Origin: Nannochloropsis oceanica
Taxonomy: Eukaryota > Sar > Eustigmatophyceae > Eustigmatales > Monodopsidaceae
Assembly (NCBI GenBank): GCA_004519485.1
Contig: CP038107.1
Location: 496,001 to 560,000 of the forward strand
Length of the DNA: 64,000 nt
Reading direction: 5' to 3'
Below, in pieces: positions 11,272 to 19,973 of the stretch. The notes under the pieces were generated by a model that did no database searches, was not told where the DNA came from, and saw only the letters and a program-made list of their open reading frames with translations. Both the position numbers and the translations under genes were made by a program. Positions within the stretch are counted from its first letter, which is position 1; the number at the start of each line of letters is the position of its first letter.

Positions 11272-12006
11272 TCATTTCAGTTCAGCAGCAGGATGAGACG
11301 ACATGGACATCAAGGATTCCTGAATTGGATGCACACGCGTCTTCTTGCTATAGGTTTGATGCGAAAATGGAAAGGCTGGGGTTGCTGCCGCTTGCCAGGC
11401 CGATGGTGGTGGTGGTTCGGGGACCGAAAGGTTTTTGGCAGGTCTCCGCCTCTGTTCCTCCACCTCCAAGAGGGCCAGTTGCTCGAGCGTCCATTCCACC
11501 TTGTTCAAGAGGACCGCAAGAGGATCTTTCGGGTGCTTTGTTGTCGCATCCTTCATGACACAAACCGCCCTCCCTTCTGTCATCTTGTATCGTCCTGTGT
11601 GGGGCGGGGGACGGAGGGGTGGAGGGAATGGGAATAAGTGAACAAAAAGAGGGAAAATAAAAGACAAATTCATGTCAAGGTAAGCGAAAAGAGACGTGCC
11701 TGTCCACAAGGAATCGTAAAGAATCTCGCATTTTGCTTCGGCATTGTAAAAATATTAATCTTGCCCAACTTTGCGTTTCAGGGACAAAAACTTTGAATGT
11801 CGGAACCATGCTCATAAGACGCGGTGGTTACATAATTTCAGCCTTTGATGGCACACACCCACATTAAACCAGGAAATGATACCGACGCCCTTCCTGGATA
11901 TGAAAGCACGCCAAGTCCTCTTCTTGAGACCGCAGCGTGGACAACGATCCCCTCCCCGGCTAAATCGCTCACGCAAAGTTGGCGAGGCCCTCCTTGCTTT
12001 CATCAT
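11272..12006 (-). CDS. Small CxxC protein of unknown function
   Basis: Two exons are proposed, 12006..11883 and 11594..11272 (148 aa). The donor is G|GTATCA and the acceptor CACACAG, and the phase matches across the join. The N-terminal 40 residues are very basic with a CPRCGLKK motif and an aromatic-basic stretch (KKRTWRAFISRKG). After the join come GRYKMTEGRAVCVMK and a helix-like KVEWTLEQLALLEVEEQRRR, then a Pro/Ser-rich tail. Only one CxxC pair is visible, so a full zinc ribbon cannot be claimed. A small organellar ribosomal or nucleic-acid-binding protein is possible, but I do not recognise the family. It is divergent from SEC31, 244 bp away. The intron rests on splice consensus and frame only. 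Confidence 0.42.
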
Positions 12007-12250
12007 GCACGCCCATGTGTGTCCTATCCTGTGCGGACACTAACAACTAACAACTCGGCGGAGCCTCATGCTGACCCATATCCTGTACAACGCAAACATT
12101 ACAGAACTTGAGCGCGCACGCGTGGTTTGAGGTTAGTTGACTCGGGGGCGCACAAGCTGTCCTCATCTGTCGGCCCGTCTCCAGACATCATCAGCAAGCA
12201 GTAGCGCAGCACAAAGCAGAGGCTCATCACAAGACAACTGGCATCCAATT

Positions 12251-15200
12251 ATGTCGCTGCTGAAGCAAGTCGAAGACAAGAATGCCAATTTGGCATGGTC
12301 GCCCGTGCCGGACCAGGGGAACTTGGTGGCGCTGGGGACGAGGGACGGAGGCGGGGGAGGCTTTGACGACTACGGGGGCGAGTTGGAGATCCATAAGCTA
12401 GACTTTGGCATAGGCGACACTCGGACGAAAGTTATGGGCACTGTGCGCACCAATGGACGATTCACGGCCTTAGCCTGGTCGGCGTTGAATAATAAACGGG
12501 CGGATTTCGCGTTGGGTGTTGTGGCCGGCGGGTTGGCGGATGGCACCGTGGCCATTTGGGACCCAGCTAAGCTGGTCGCCAACCACCCGCAGCCTCGTAT
12601 CGCGGCCGTCCAGCGGCATACTGGCCCTGTGAATGGTCTACATTTCAATCCGAGTGCGACATCTTCACACTTGCTGGCCTCGGGTGGGGCGGACAATGAG
12701 GTGTTTGTCTATGCGTTGGATCGGCCGGACACACCCAATGTCTTTATCCCTGCCCCCGCGCCCAACACCGCCAAGCACACTGCCGAGGTGAGCAAAGTGG
12801 CCTGGAACCCACAGGTTCCTCATATTCTTGCCAGTTGCTCTGGGAACGGTTCAAGCATTGTGTGGGATTTGCGGCAGAAGAAGCCCTATTGCGAGCTGCG
12901 TGACCCGGCCCGTGGACCCGTGGCGGATATTGCCTGGAATCCTGACGAGGGCCTGCACATGGTCACGGCCTCAGGGGACGACAACAATCCAGTCATCCGC
13001 CTGTGGGACTTGCGTAGCTCCACCACTCACCCCTTGGCCACGCTCAAGGGCCATGACCAGGGCCTGCTATCCGTTTCTTGGTGCCCATTCGATTCGAGCT
13101 TCCTCCTCTCTACCGGCCGTGACAATCGCACCCTCTTGTGGGACCTTCATCACGCCAGTCCCATCTACGAACTCCCCTCTTCCATCCCTGAGGCAGGCTC
13201 CACGGGCTACGGCGGCTACGGGGCCTCGCAGCAGCGACGATACAACGCCACCTGGTCCCCCATCCTCCCCGCTGTAGTAGGCACCTCATCCTTCAACCGC
13301 ACAGTTGAATTCTACTCTCTGACCGGTGTCCGCTCCACCACAGGTCGTGCCCCCAAGTGGTTGCGACGCCCGGTTGCGGCCAGCTTTGGTTGGGGTGGGC
13401 AGCTCGTGCACGTCGATAATGGCGCTGCTGCCAAGACTGCAAAACCTGCTGGGGCTCCGGGCGCTCCGAGGGGAGGACCGGGAGGGAAAAAGCCTATGGT
13501 GCATTTGAGGGGGTTGGTGGAGGATACGGAGTTGGTGGCAGCGTCGAAGGAGTTCAAGGAGATAGTATTGAGTCAGGATTATCCGTCGTTTTGTGCGGCG
13601 AGGGCGAGTGCCGCCAAGACGGGGGAAGAACGGCAGGTATGGGCAGTATTGCAGACCATTGTAGACAAGGAGAGCAAGAGCCAGTTGAATCACACCCTTG
13701 GATACGATGGGGCGTCTATCGCTGCTGCTGCTGCGGCCGCTACTGCTGCATTACGGAGCAAGGCCAAAACACCATCCCCTGCTGGTGCTGCTCCTCCTAT
13801 TGCCTCCACCAGTCACTCTCGCTCCTCGTCAACGGCGAGCGGAGGGCTGGGAGCGGCGGAGGGATGGGGAGATCTTGGAGATGAGGTGGACGGATTCAGT
13901 GCACCGGCATCTGGGCCGGGTGTCGAGACTGTCACGGGCACGCTCGCGGGCCTGCGAATGGCGGGGAAGGCGACGCCCTACCCTGAGGCGGAGGCACATG
14001 TTAAGAGGGCATTGTTGGCCGGGGGGTTGGAGGCAGCGGTGCAGGCTTGTTTGGAGCACGATTTGGTTGCAGAGGCCTTGTTGCTTGCGTCAGCCCCTGA
14101 TGCCGATCCGGGGGTCTGGGCTCGGACGAAGGATGCATATGTAAGTCGACATGCGGGGCAGCGGCCGTTGTTGAGAATTATTGATGCTGTTCTAAAGAGT
14201 GACATGTCGGAGTTAGTCGGGTCGTCGGATTTGATTCAGTGGCAGGAAACCCTGGCTTTGCTGAATACGTATACGACGGGGGAAACATTTGCGGGGTTGA
14301 CTGAGCTACTGGGCACGCGCCTGGAGACGGAGAGACGGGATCGAGCGAGTGCGACATTATGCTACTTGTGCTCGTTGAACATAGGGAAGGCGGTGCGTTT
14401 TTGGGTTGATACGCTGCAAGAGGCCAAGCAGCGGCTGGGGCGTACGGATACACTGGCATTGCACCACTTTGTGGAGAAAGTGACCATTTGCCTGTCCGCA
14501 GCGGAGCAGCAGGGGCAGGCCCCCGTCTTGCCTGCGGATGTCGCGGTTCTCTTTACGGAGTATGCAGAGATCTTGGCATCACAAGGCGAGCTGGACATGG
14601 CTTACACATTTGTCAAAAATATCCCTGACCCCTCTACCGCTCTGCTTAAGGACCGTCTCTTCCGCGCTTCTATCACCTTGCAGGCAAACGAGCCGGAGCC
14701 TGCCGGTCCATTTGACATCAAGCACATCGGTATGACGCCCGCCTCGCCGACCCGGACCGCTGTCCCGGCCACCGTTCCAGTTGGTCAACACCAAGAGCAC
14801 GTCGTCACTGCAGCTCCTTCCGCATATGGCCAACAGAAACCCTCACTAGGAGCTGGAGCCTCAGGTGCAGGAGCAGCAGCTGCATCCCCTCATGCTCTCC
14901 CCCCCCACTGGGTGGCTGTCACGGACCCAAGCTCCGGTCAAGTGTATTTCTACAATGAGTCGACCAGAGAAACAAGCTGGGAGAAGCCCGTGGTTGCAGC
15001 GGCACCGATCCATGTTCCCGCTGCCGTCCCTCCCGCCCAAGCTTCGTACGGAGGCATGCCCCCCACTCAGCAGCAGCAATCGCAAATGCAGCAGCCCGCG
15101 CACCACCCGGCCACGTTGTCGGGCACCAAGCCCCTTGATTACTACGCGGACTCCTTCACTTCCTCCCACGGAAATGCCGCCCTCATGCAGAAATACGGGA

Positions 15201-15754
15201 ACGTTGGATCGATGCCGCAGCAACCACACATACCGCAGCAGCAACAGCAACAGCAATTTGGGATGGAGCAGCAGCAGCCGTCGAGGGTAGGGGGAATTGG
15301 GATGAACATGGGCATGGGTCAACCCACTGTCTTCCAACCCAACAAGGTGCCTCAAAATCCCAATCCCACGCCCGTCGCCGCCCCCACCAAGCCCCCTTCT
15401 CCCGTAATGCCCGCTGCTCCTGCCGAGCCTCCCGCCGAGGCGTTGCCCATCTTGGCGAATCTAAACAATTTGGTGTCCGCGCTTGCGGCCTCGTCTGCTT
15501 TGTCCGCCGGGGATAAGCGCCAATTGAACGACGTGACGAAGGGCATTGCTGCTCTCTCTAATAAGTTGGGATTGGGAGAGGTGGGCCCTGACGTGCTGGT
15601 CCGTGTCGGACAATTCGCGGATTGTTGTTTCAATCGGGATTTTGCCTCAGCTACGGCGATTCAGTCTGAGTTTACGCTCAGCATTTGGGACACGCAGAAG
15701 GAGTGGATAAAGCCGTTGAAGCTCCTCATCATGCTCGGCAAGAAGGGATTTTAG
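12251..15754 (+). CDS. SEC31: SEC31, COPII outer-coat subunit, with an internal WW domain
   Basis: SEC31 pairs with SEC13 to form the outer cage of COPII vesicles at ER exit sites and stimulates SAR1 GTPase. The single-exon frame encodes 1167 aa from ATG 12251 (MSLLKQVEDKNANLAW), where family members begin. An in-frame ATG at 12137 would add 38 non-conserved residues. Residues 1-~400 are WD40 repeats (VAIWDPAK, SIVWDLRQ, IRLWDLRS, TLLWDLHH), followed by the ancestral coatomer element helices (~480-830). A clear WW domain lies at ~884-915 (PPHWVAV...YFYNESTRETSWEKP) with both Trp residues and the aromatic pair. A Pro/Gln-rich linker with poly-Gln and a C-terminal alpha-solenoid (~1040-1167) complete it. 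The WW domain is not part of yeast or animal SEC31. Confidence 0.93.
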   Translation: MSLLKQVEDKNANLAWSPVPDQGNLVALGTRDGGGGGFDDYGGELEIHKLDFGIGDTRTKVMGTVRTNGRFTALAWSALNNKRADFALGVVAGGLADGTVAIWDPAKLVANHPQPRIAAVQRHTGPVNGLHFNPSATSSHLLASGGADNEVFVYALDRPDTPNVFIPAPAPNTAKHTAEVSKVAWNPQVPHILASCSGNGSSIVWDLRQKKPYCELRDPARGPVADIAWNPDEGLHMVTASGDDNNPVIRLWDLRSSTTHPLATLKGHDQGLLSVSWCPFDSSFLLSTGRDNRTLLWDLHHASPIYELPSSIPEAGSTGYGGYGASQQRRYNATWSPILPAVVGTSSFNRTVEFYSLTGVRSTTGRAPKWLRRPVAASFGWGGQLVHVDNGAAAKTAKPAGAPGAPRGGPGGKKPMVHLRGLVEDTELVAASKEFKEIVLSQDYPSFCAARASAAKTGEERQVWAVLQTIVDKESKSQLNHTLGYDGASIAAAAAAATAALRSKAKTPSPAGAAPPIASTSHSRSSSTASGGLGAAEGWGDLGDEVDGFSAPASGPGVETVTGTLAGLRMAGKATPYPEAEAHVKRALLAGGLEAAVQACLEHDLVAEALLLASAPDADPGVWARTKDAYVSRHAGQRPLLRIIDAVLKSDMSELVGSSDLIQWQETLALLNTYTTGETFAGLTELLGTRLETERRDRASATLCYLCSLNIGKAVRFWVDTLQEAKQRLGRTDTLALHHFVEKVTICLSAAEQQGQAPVLPADVAVLFTEYAEILASQGELDMAYTFVKNIPDPSTALLKDRLFRASITLQANEPEPAGPFDIKHIGMTPASPTRTAVPATVPVGQHQEHVVTAAPSAYGQQKPSLGAGASGAGAAAASPHALPPHWVAVTDPSSGQVYFYNESTRETSWEKPVVAAAPIHVPAAVPPAQASYGGMPPTQQQQSQMQQPAHHPATLSGTKPLDYYADSFTSSHGNAALMQKYGNVGSMPQQPHIPQQQQQQQFGMEQQQPSRVGGIGMNMGMGQPTVFQPNKVPQNPNPTPVAAPTKPPSPVMPAAPAEPPAEALPILANLNNLVSALAASSALSAGDKRQLNDVTKGIAALSNKLGLGEVGPDVLVRVGQFADCCFNRDFASATAIQSEFTLSIWDTQKEWIKPLKLLIMLGKKGF

Positions 15755-16231
15755 GCTGGCGGGCATGAAAGAGGAGATGGCGGAGAGGTAGATAGCAGTA
15801 TGTCTGCCTTGTGTCGTGCGTGCTCGTACGAGTCCGCGTTGAATGGAGAGGGAGGCGGAGTATAGCAGGATAGAGGTTCTAATTTGAGTGGATGAGGAAG
15901 TCATAAAAGTGAAGGCGTTTCGCCTTCGCATAAGAAACAACTCAAAATCTGCCTGCAAAGTCAAGGAAACAAACATACAAAAAGATAAGAAACAAAAACA
16001 AATGTTGGGAGTAGGGTGTGCGCGCGTGCGGGAGGGGAGGTTATCTTCATGGGCCAACGCCGTCCTCTGGCTTCTACGGCACAACCCAAGCCGAGCAGCG
16101 CTAGTCAAATACCCACACCATCCTCGCCCCCTACATTATCATGCCACTCTGCAGGAAGAGTACACGCAAGCTTGGTCTTGGCAGGAAAAGCCCCCCCCCT
16201 GGACGCTCAGTCAAGCAAGCCAGGAGTGATC
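15755..16231. other. Intergenic between SEC31 and the eEF1A methyltransferase
   Basis: Tandem same-strand gap holding the SEC31 3' UTR and the EFM5 promoter and 5' UTR. An upstream in-frame ATG at 16016 exists, but the sequence between it and 16232 is not protein-like. Confidence 0.4.
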
Positions 16232-16942
16232 ATGGCTACGAGGACCCCGCAGCAAGAAGACGACGAGACGACGGCCGTATCGGAGGTGGACGTGGAGAGC
16301 GAATTAAGCCAGCACACCCTGGCCATGTTGAAGGAGCACTTGGCCGAGAAAGAGCACGAGGGCCCTGCTCACCTCTTAGGCAAAGAGAATTACGGCCTTG
16401 CCCAATTCTGGTATTCAGAGGAGACTGCGAAGGCGCTCTTGATGGAAGCCCTATCCCACGTAACGGATGGTGGTGTAGTGGCCGTATTAAGTGCCCCCTC
16501 TCTAATGGTGCCGGCACAGGAGTTAGAGGGCGGCAAGCATTTTTCTAAGCTGCAGCTTTTTGAGATTGATGAACGTTTCGGAGTCCAATTTCCCGACAAT
16601 TTCTATCACTACGATTATAATGCAGCGACCGTCCTCCCCACCAAAATGTTGAGGCAAGTGACGGCCTTTGTGATCGACCCTCCACGCCTGAATATTGATA
16701 CGTTGAAAGAGTATTTTATTTCAACACGTCTTCTCGCCAAACCGTGCACGGACGGCAGTGTGCCGCCATGCATTGTGGTGACGGCTGCTGTACTCGAGGA
16801 CGCTGTGAGGGAGGAGTTCGGGCTGCGACCAGTACTAAAATTTGAGATAATCCACACTAGCAAGCTAGGAAATCCGCTGCAGGCGTATACAAACTACCCG
16901 CCCAAGGTCTTAGACGCCTCTTCTTGGCAGGAGACTGTATGA
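16232..16942 (+). CDS. EEF1AKMT1: eEF1A lysine methyltransferase (EFM5 / EEF1AKMT1 family)
   Basis: Members of this seven-beta-strand SAM-dependent family methylate a lysine of elongation factor eEF1A in the cytosol. The 236-aa protein (human 214) starts at ATG 16232 (MATRTPQ). Family landmarks are in order: LSQHTLAMLKEHLAEKE, the LAQFWYSEETA block, GGVVAVLSAPS, LQLFEIDERFG, FYHYDYN, VIDPPRLN (motif IV) and the C-terminal YTNYPP. The family normally has an aromatic residue after DPP (DPPY or DPPF). Here it is Arg, which may alter the catalytic pocket. The 72 codons open upstream to 16016 look like UTR. Convergent with LSM2. Confidence 0.9.
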   Translation: MATRTPQQEDDETTAVSEVDVESELSQHTLAMLKEHLAEKEHEGPAHLLGKENYGLAQFWYSEETAKALLMEALSHVTDGGVVAVLSAPSLMVPAQELEGGKHFSKLQLFEIDERFGVQFPDNFYHYDYNAATVLPTKMLRQVTAFVIDPPRLNIDTLKEYFISTRLLAKPCTDGSVPPCIVVTAAVLEDAVREEFGLRPVLKFEIIHTSKLGNPLQAYTNYPPKVLDASSWQETV

Positions 16943-17207
16943 GTGAAGGAGAGAAAAAGAAGTGAAGACGCAGCTCACAAGTCATGCGTGTCTTTTGCTA
17001 TTTTGGCTTGTGGACTTCAATAATATGTTGTACCTGCGCCAGGCGGAAGTTTTTCGATTTCAACTTTTGTAAAATAAAATATTGAATGAGAAGGAGCGAA
17101 AGGAAAAAAGCATGAAACAAAGTCAGGCGTGCAGTTTTCATGTTTTGTTTTTTACTTTTATTCGCATTCCCTGTCCATGGGCAAAACGTACAACCGGGAC
17201 GCGCTTC

Positions 17208-17764
17208 TTATCTTCCTTTGCCGCTTTGGTTGTCCTTGCGACAGGAGTCTTGTAGAAGCTGCACGTCCACCTCGCTGGCCGGCAGTTGGATAAATCGGAT
17301 GACCGATCCGCGGATGAAGACGTTCTTGACAGCCAGCTGAGCGTGCGTGGTGGAAGGACGGAAGGTGGATGGGAATGGGCAGAGTGAACACATGGGACAA
17401 CGTTCCGCGGCCTGCCAATCTCGGCAATCTCGAACGTGAATTATATGATCTGTGTTCCATCCCGAACCCTCCCCCACGTACCAATTGGGGGTATCGCTCC
17501 TTCTTGACCACCTGCACATCCTCCAGCTTCACATTCAGGTACTGATCGACAGAGTGCAGCTTGCCCGTTAGCTCTACATCGTTTTTAAGCTCTACCGCCA
17601 CCTCTTTGCCTACCAGTTTCTTGAAAAAAGAGTAAAACAGCTACGGTTTGGGAGTGGTTGTATCGGTGAGGGCTACATGTATAGATTGGCAGGCTGGCAC
17701 GGACTCCGCCAGTCGGCTAGCATAGGTCCTATTCTCTTCATTATACCCCCCCTTCACTTACCAT
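17208..17764 (-). CDS. LSM2: U6 snRNA-associated Sm-like protein LSm2
   Basis: LSm2 is part of the LSm2-8 ring that binds the 3' U-tract of U6 snRNA and of LSm1-7 in mRNA decay. Exons 17764..17762, 17640..17482 and 17336..17208 give 96 aa (human 95). The first coding exon is only the ATG, followed directly by GTAAGT. Exon 2 opens with CTG TTT TAC, giving MLFYSFFKKLVGKEV as in all LSm2. Sm1 (ELTGKLHSVDQYLNVKLEDV) and Sm2 (FIRGSVIRFIQLP) motifs are intact. The 5' end is divergent from the P4H-PHD gene, about 230 bp away. Confidence 0.94.
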
Positions 17765-17993
17765 GAAAAGATGCTGCTGGGCAGATTGACTTGCCGTTGT
17801 TAAAGTACTTGCTACTGAAGGGTTGCCCGTGTACAGGGTAAAGAGAGAGACACGTGAGAAGGTGGGAAGAAGTATAAGAGAACCATGTTGCCGACGGCGC
17901 GGCGGGCGAAACAATACGCCTGTCGCGGGACAGACCGCTGGGAGGAAGACACCATCTTTGCCTACTGTTTACGCCCAGTGCTGAGTCGGTTGG

Positions 17994-19673
17994 TTGCTTA
18001 TGCTCTCGTGTCTACACATCATGCCCCTCAAGCTTGCCCTCTTCGGCGAAAGAAGGGCGAAGCCATGTTGCCCTGATGGTCCAAGCGCTCAAATAGACAC
18101 TTCCACTCACATCACGACCGCCCACACTCCCCCAACAGGTCCAGAGGCCCCCACAGGTCCAGAGGCTAGCGCAAAAGCTGCCAGCTTGCTTGCTCCGATA
18201 AAAACCAGTCCCGACGTCAACGGCGCCGCCAAGTTGCCGCAGTACTCCACAATGCAGCTATGGGATGACGTGCCTGAGCATCACCAGGGTCTTCCAAACC
18301 CGGCGTCCCTTTCCCGTTGCCATCGTTCAGAAGCTGCCCGCTCGTACGGCACCTTGCCTTTCCAATTCAATCGCCTCTTCTTTAGCCCCAACGCAGGGGA
18401 TTGTCGGTTTGGGAATCGTAACCTGAAGCTGGTACACCGCGATCCACACGTCTACGAAATAGCAGACTTTCTAAGTGAGACAGAGTACGGGCACTTAGAG
18501 CAAGTGATCGAACAGCATTTGGGCAAATTTTCGAATTCGTACACAGACGAGGACGTGGACGCGCAGGTGGTGAGTGGCAGTCGGACCTCGGCCTTCATTT
18601 CGTTACGTAAGGGCGGGGGGAGCAAAATGCGATCGATTGAGAGCCGCGCGTCGGAGATTGTGGGGTTGGCACCCGAGAACGTCGAGCCGCTGCAACTGGT
18701 AGGATATAGGCACATGGATCGCTTTGATATTCATCATGACATGGGAACGTATAACAAAGAGACGGGTAAGGTGGAAGCAGTGAGCCCGCGTCGTCTCATC
18801 ACTTTCTTTGTCTATCTCAACACTTTGCCTCGCGGTCAGGGCCACACCGTCTTCCCGAAGCTGGAAGGTGGCCGTTTCTCCGTACAACCCAAAAGGCTCA
18901 AAGCCCTCCTTTGGTGCAATGTCCTCCCAAACGGCGCTCCGGACCCACGGCTCATCCACCGCGCTGATCCCGTGCGTGAGGAAGGACATTTGAAGTTCGG
19001 AATCAACATCTGGATCACCGATAAAAACCTGGGTGCTCTCACACTTTCCACCACACACGGCGTCATCCTCGACCACAATAAAGTCATTCCAGGAAAGCGC
19101 ACCATCCTTGCTATGATTGACCCTCCCTGCCACGTCTGCAAGAGCCGAGATCGGCAGCAGTTCCTCAAAGCCTGTGACAACTGCGATATCTCCTACCACC
19201 GGTATTGCCTCCTCCCTGAAGCCCGCCCTCCCCCTCACAACGGCCCTCGCCGTTTTTGGGCTTGTCCATTGTGTCCTGGGAAACGGCCACGACCTGGAGA
19301 CTTTTGTGAGGTGTGTGATGGTGGGGATCGAGAGCATTTGATTGTGTTGTGTGATACATGCGAGAGGGGATTTCATACCACTTGTCTAGGGATGAGGAAG
19401 GTGCCCAAGGAGTCGTATTATTGCGACCTCTGCCAAGCTAAGCGTGAGGCTAAGACCCGCGCGGACAAAGCCAGAAGAGATGGAGCTTGTCAGGCATGTG
19501 GGGGAGTTGAGGAGCCGCATCGGATTTTGTTGTGTGATGGGTGTGATGGAGAGTGGCATTTGGCGTGTGTGGGCTTGAAGCGGGTACCACGGAAGGACTG
19601 GTATTGTCGAGAGTGCGCCAAAGAAATGAAAAGGAGGAAGAAGAAGATATGCAAGGAGGAAGGGAGGGAGTAG
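17994..19673 (+). CDS. Prolyl-4-hydroxylase-type dioxygenase fused to three PHD fingers
   Basis: A single frame encodes up to 559 aa. Residues ~150-375 form a P4H-type 2-oxoglutarate/Fe(II) dioxygenase. The metal ligands HHD (~247-249) and the distal His in RLIHRADP (~320) are present, as is the 2-oxoglutarate Lys in HLKFGINIW (~334). Three PHD fingers follow: ~378-430 (CHVC...CDNC...YHRYC...CPLC), ~440-490 (CEVC...CDTC...FHTTC...CDLC) and ~505-552 (CQAC...CDGC...WHLAC...CREC). All cysteine/histidine ligands appear intact. PHD fingers read histone tails, so a nuclear, chromatin-directed hydroxylase is plausible (inference). No signal peptide is apparent, unlike collagen-type P4Hs. The start is uncertain: ATG 17994, 18021 or 18252 are all in frame, and the first 90 residues are low-complexity and poorly protein-like. 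Metal-binding and PHD ligands are all downstream of the uncertainty. Confidence 0.85.
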   Translation: MLMLSCLHIMPLKLALFGERRAKPCCPDGPSAQIDTSTHITTAHTPPTGPEAPTGPEASAKAASLLAPIKTSPDVNGAAKLPQYSTMQLWDDVPEHHQGLPNPASLSRCHRSEAARSYGTLPFQFNRLFFSPNAGDCRFGNRNLKLVHRDPHVYEIADFLSETEYGHLEQVIEQHLGKFSNSYTDEDVDAQVVSGSRTSAFISLRKGGGSKMRSIESRASEIVGLAPENVEPLQLVGYRHMDRFDIHHDMGTYNKETGKVEAVSPRRLITFFVYLNTLPRGQGHTVFPKLEGGRFSVQPKRLKALLWCNVLPNGAPDPRLIHRADPVREEGHLKFGINIWITDKNLGALTLSTTHGVILDHNKVIPGKRTILAMIDPPCHVCKSRDRQQFLKACDNCDISYHRYCLLPEARPPPHNGPRRFWACPLCPGKRPRPGDFCEVCDGGDREHLIVLCDTCERGFHTTCLGMRKVPKESYYCDLCQAKREAKTRADKARRDGACQACGGVEEPHRILLCDGCDGEWHLACVGLKRVPRKDWYCRECAKEMKRRKKKICKEEGRE

Positions 19674-19973
19674 GCCAGAGGACGGGTGAGTTCACCACAC
19701 GGTGTTTTTACTCGCTAGTTACGTAGAAAACAAGGGGCACACGGGCAGACTTCAATGTGCAGATGTTTGGTGTGTGTGACATCCCATGTTGTAACATTTG
19801 TGTATTTGGGGAGTTTGATGTATAAATAAGTGATGACGAATAAGGAGTGATAGGTAGGGGTTAGGGATTAATAAAACACAAAAAGTAAGCAACAGGGGGC
19901 CCCGCGGGCGTCGTGAGTTAAACAAGTCGTTTATTTGTTTCTTTGCTTCGTACTTTGTTTGTGTTTTGTACAT
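19674..19973. other. Intergenic, convergent
   Basis: The 300 bp between two 3' ends. AATAAA-like motifs occur near 19869. Nothing else seen. Confidence 0.4.
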
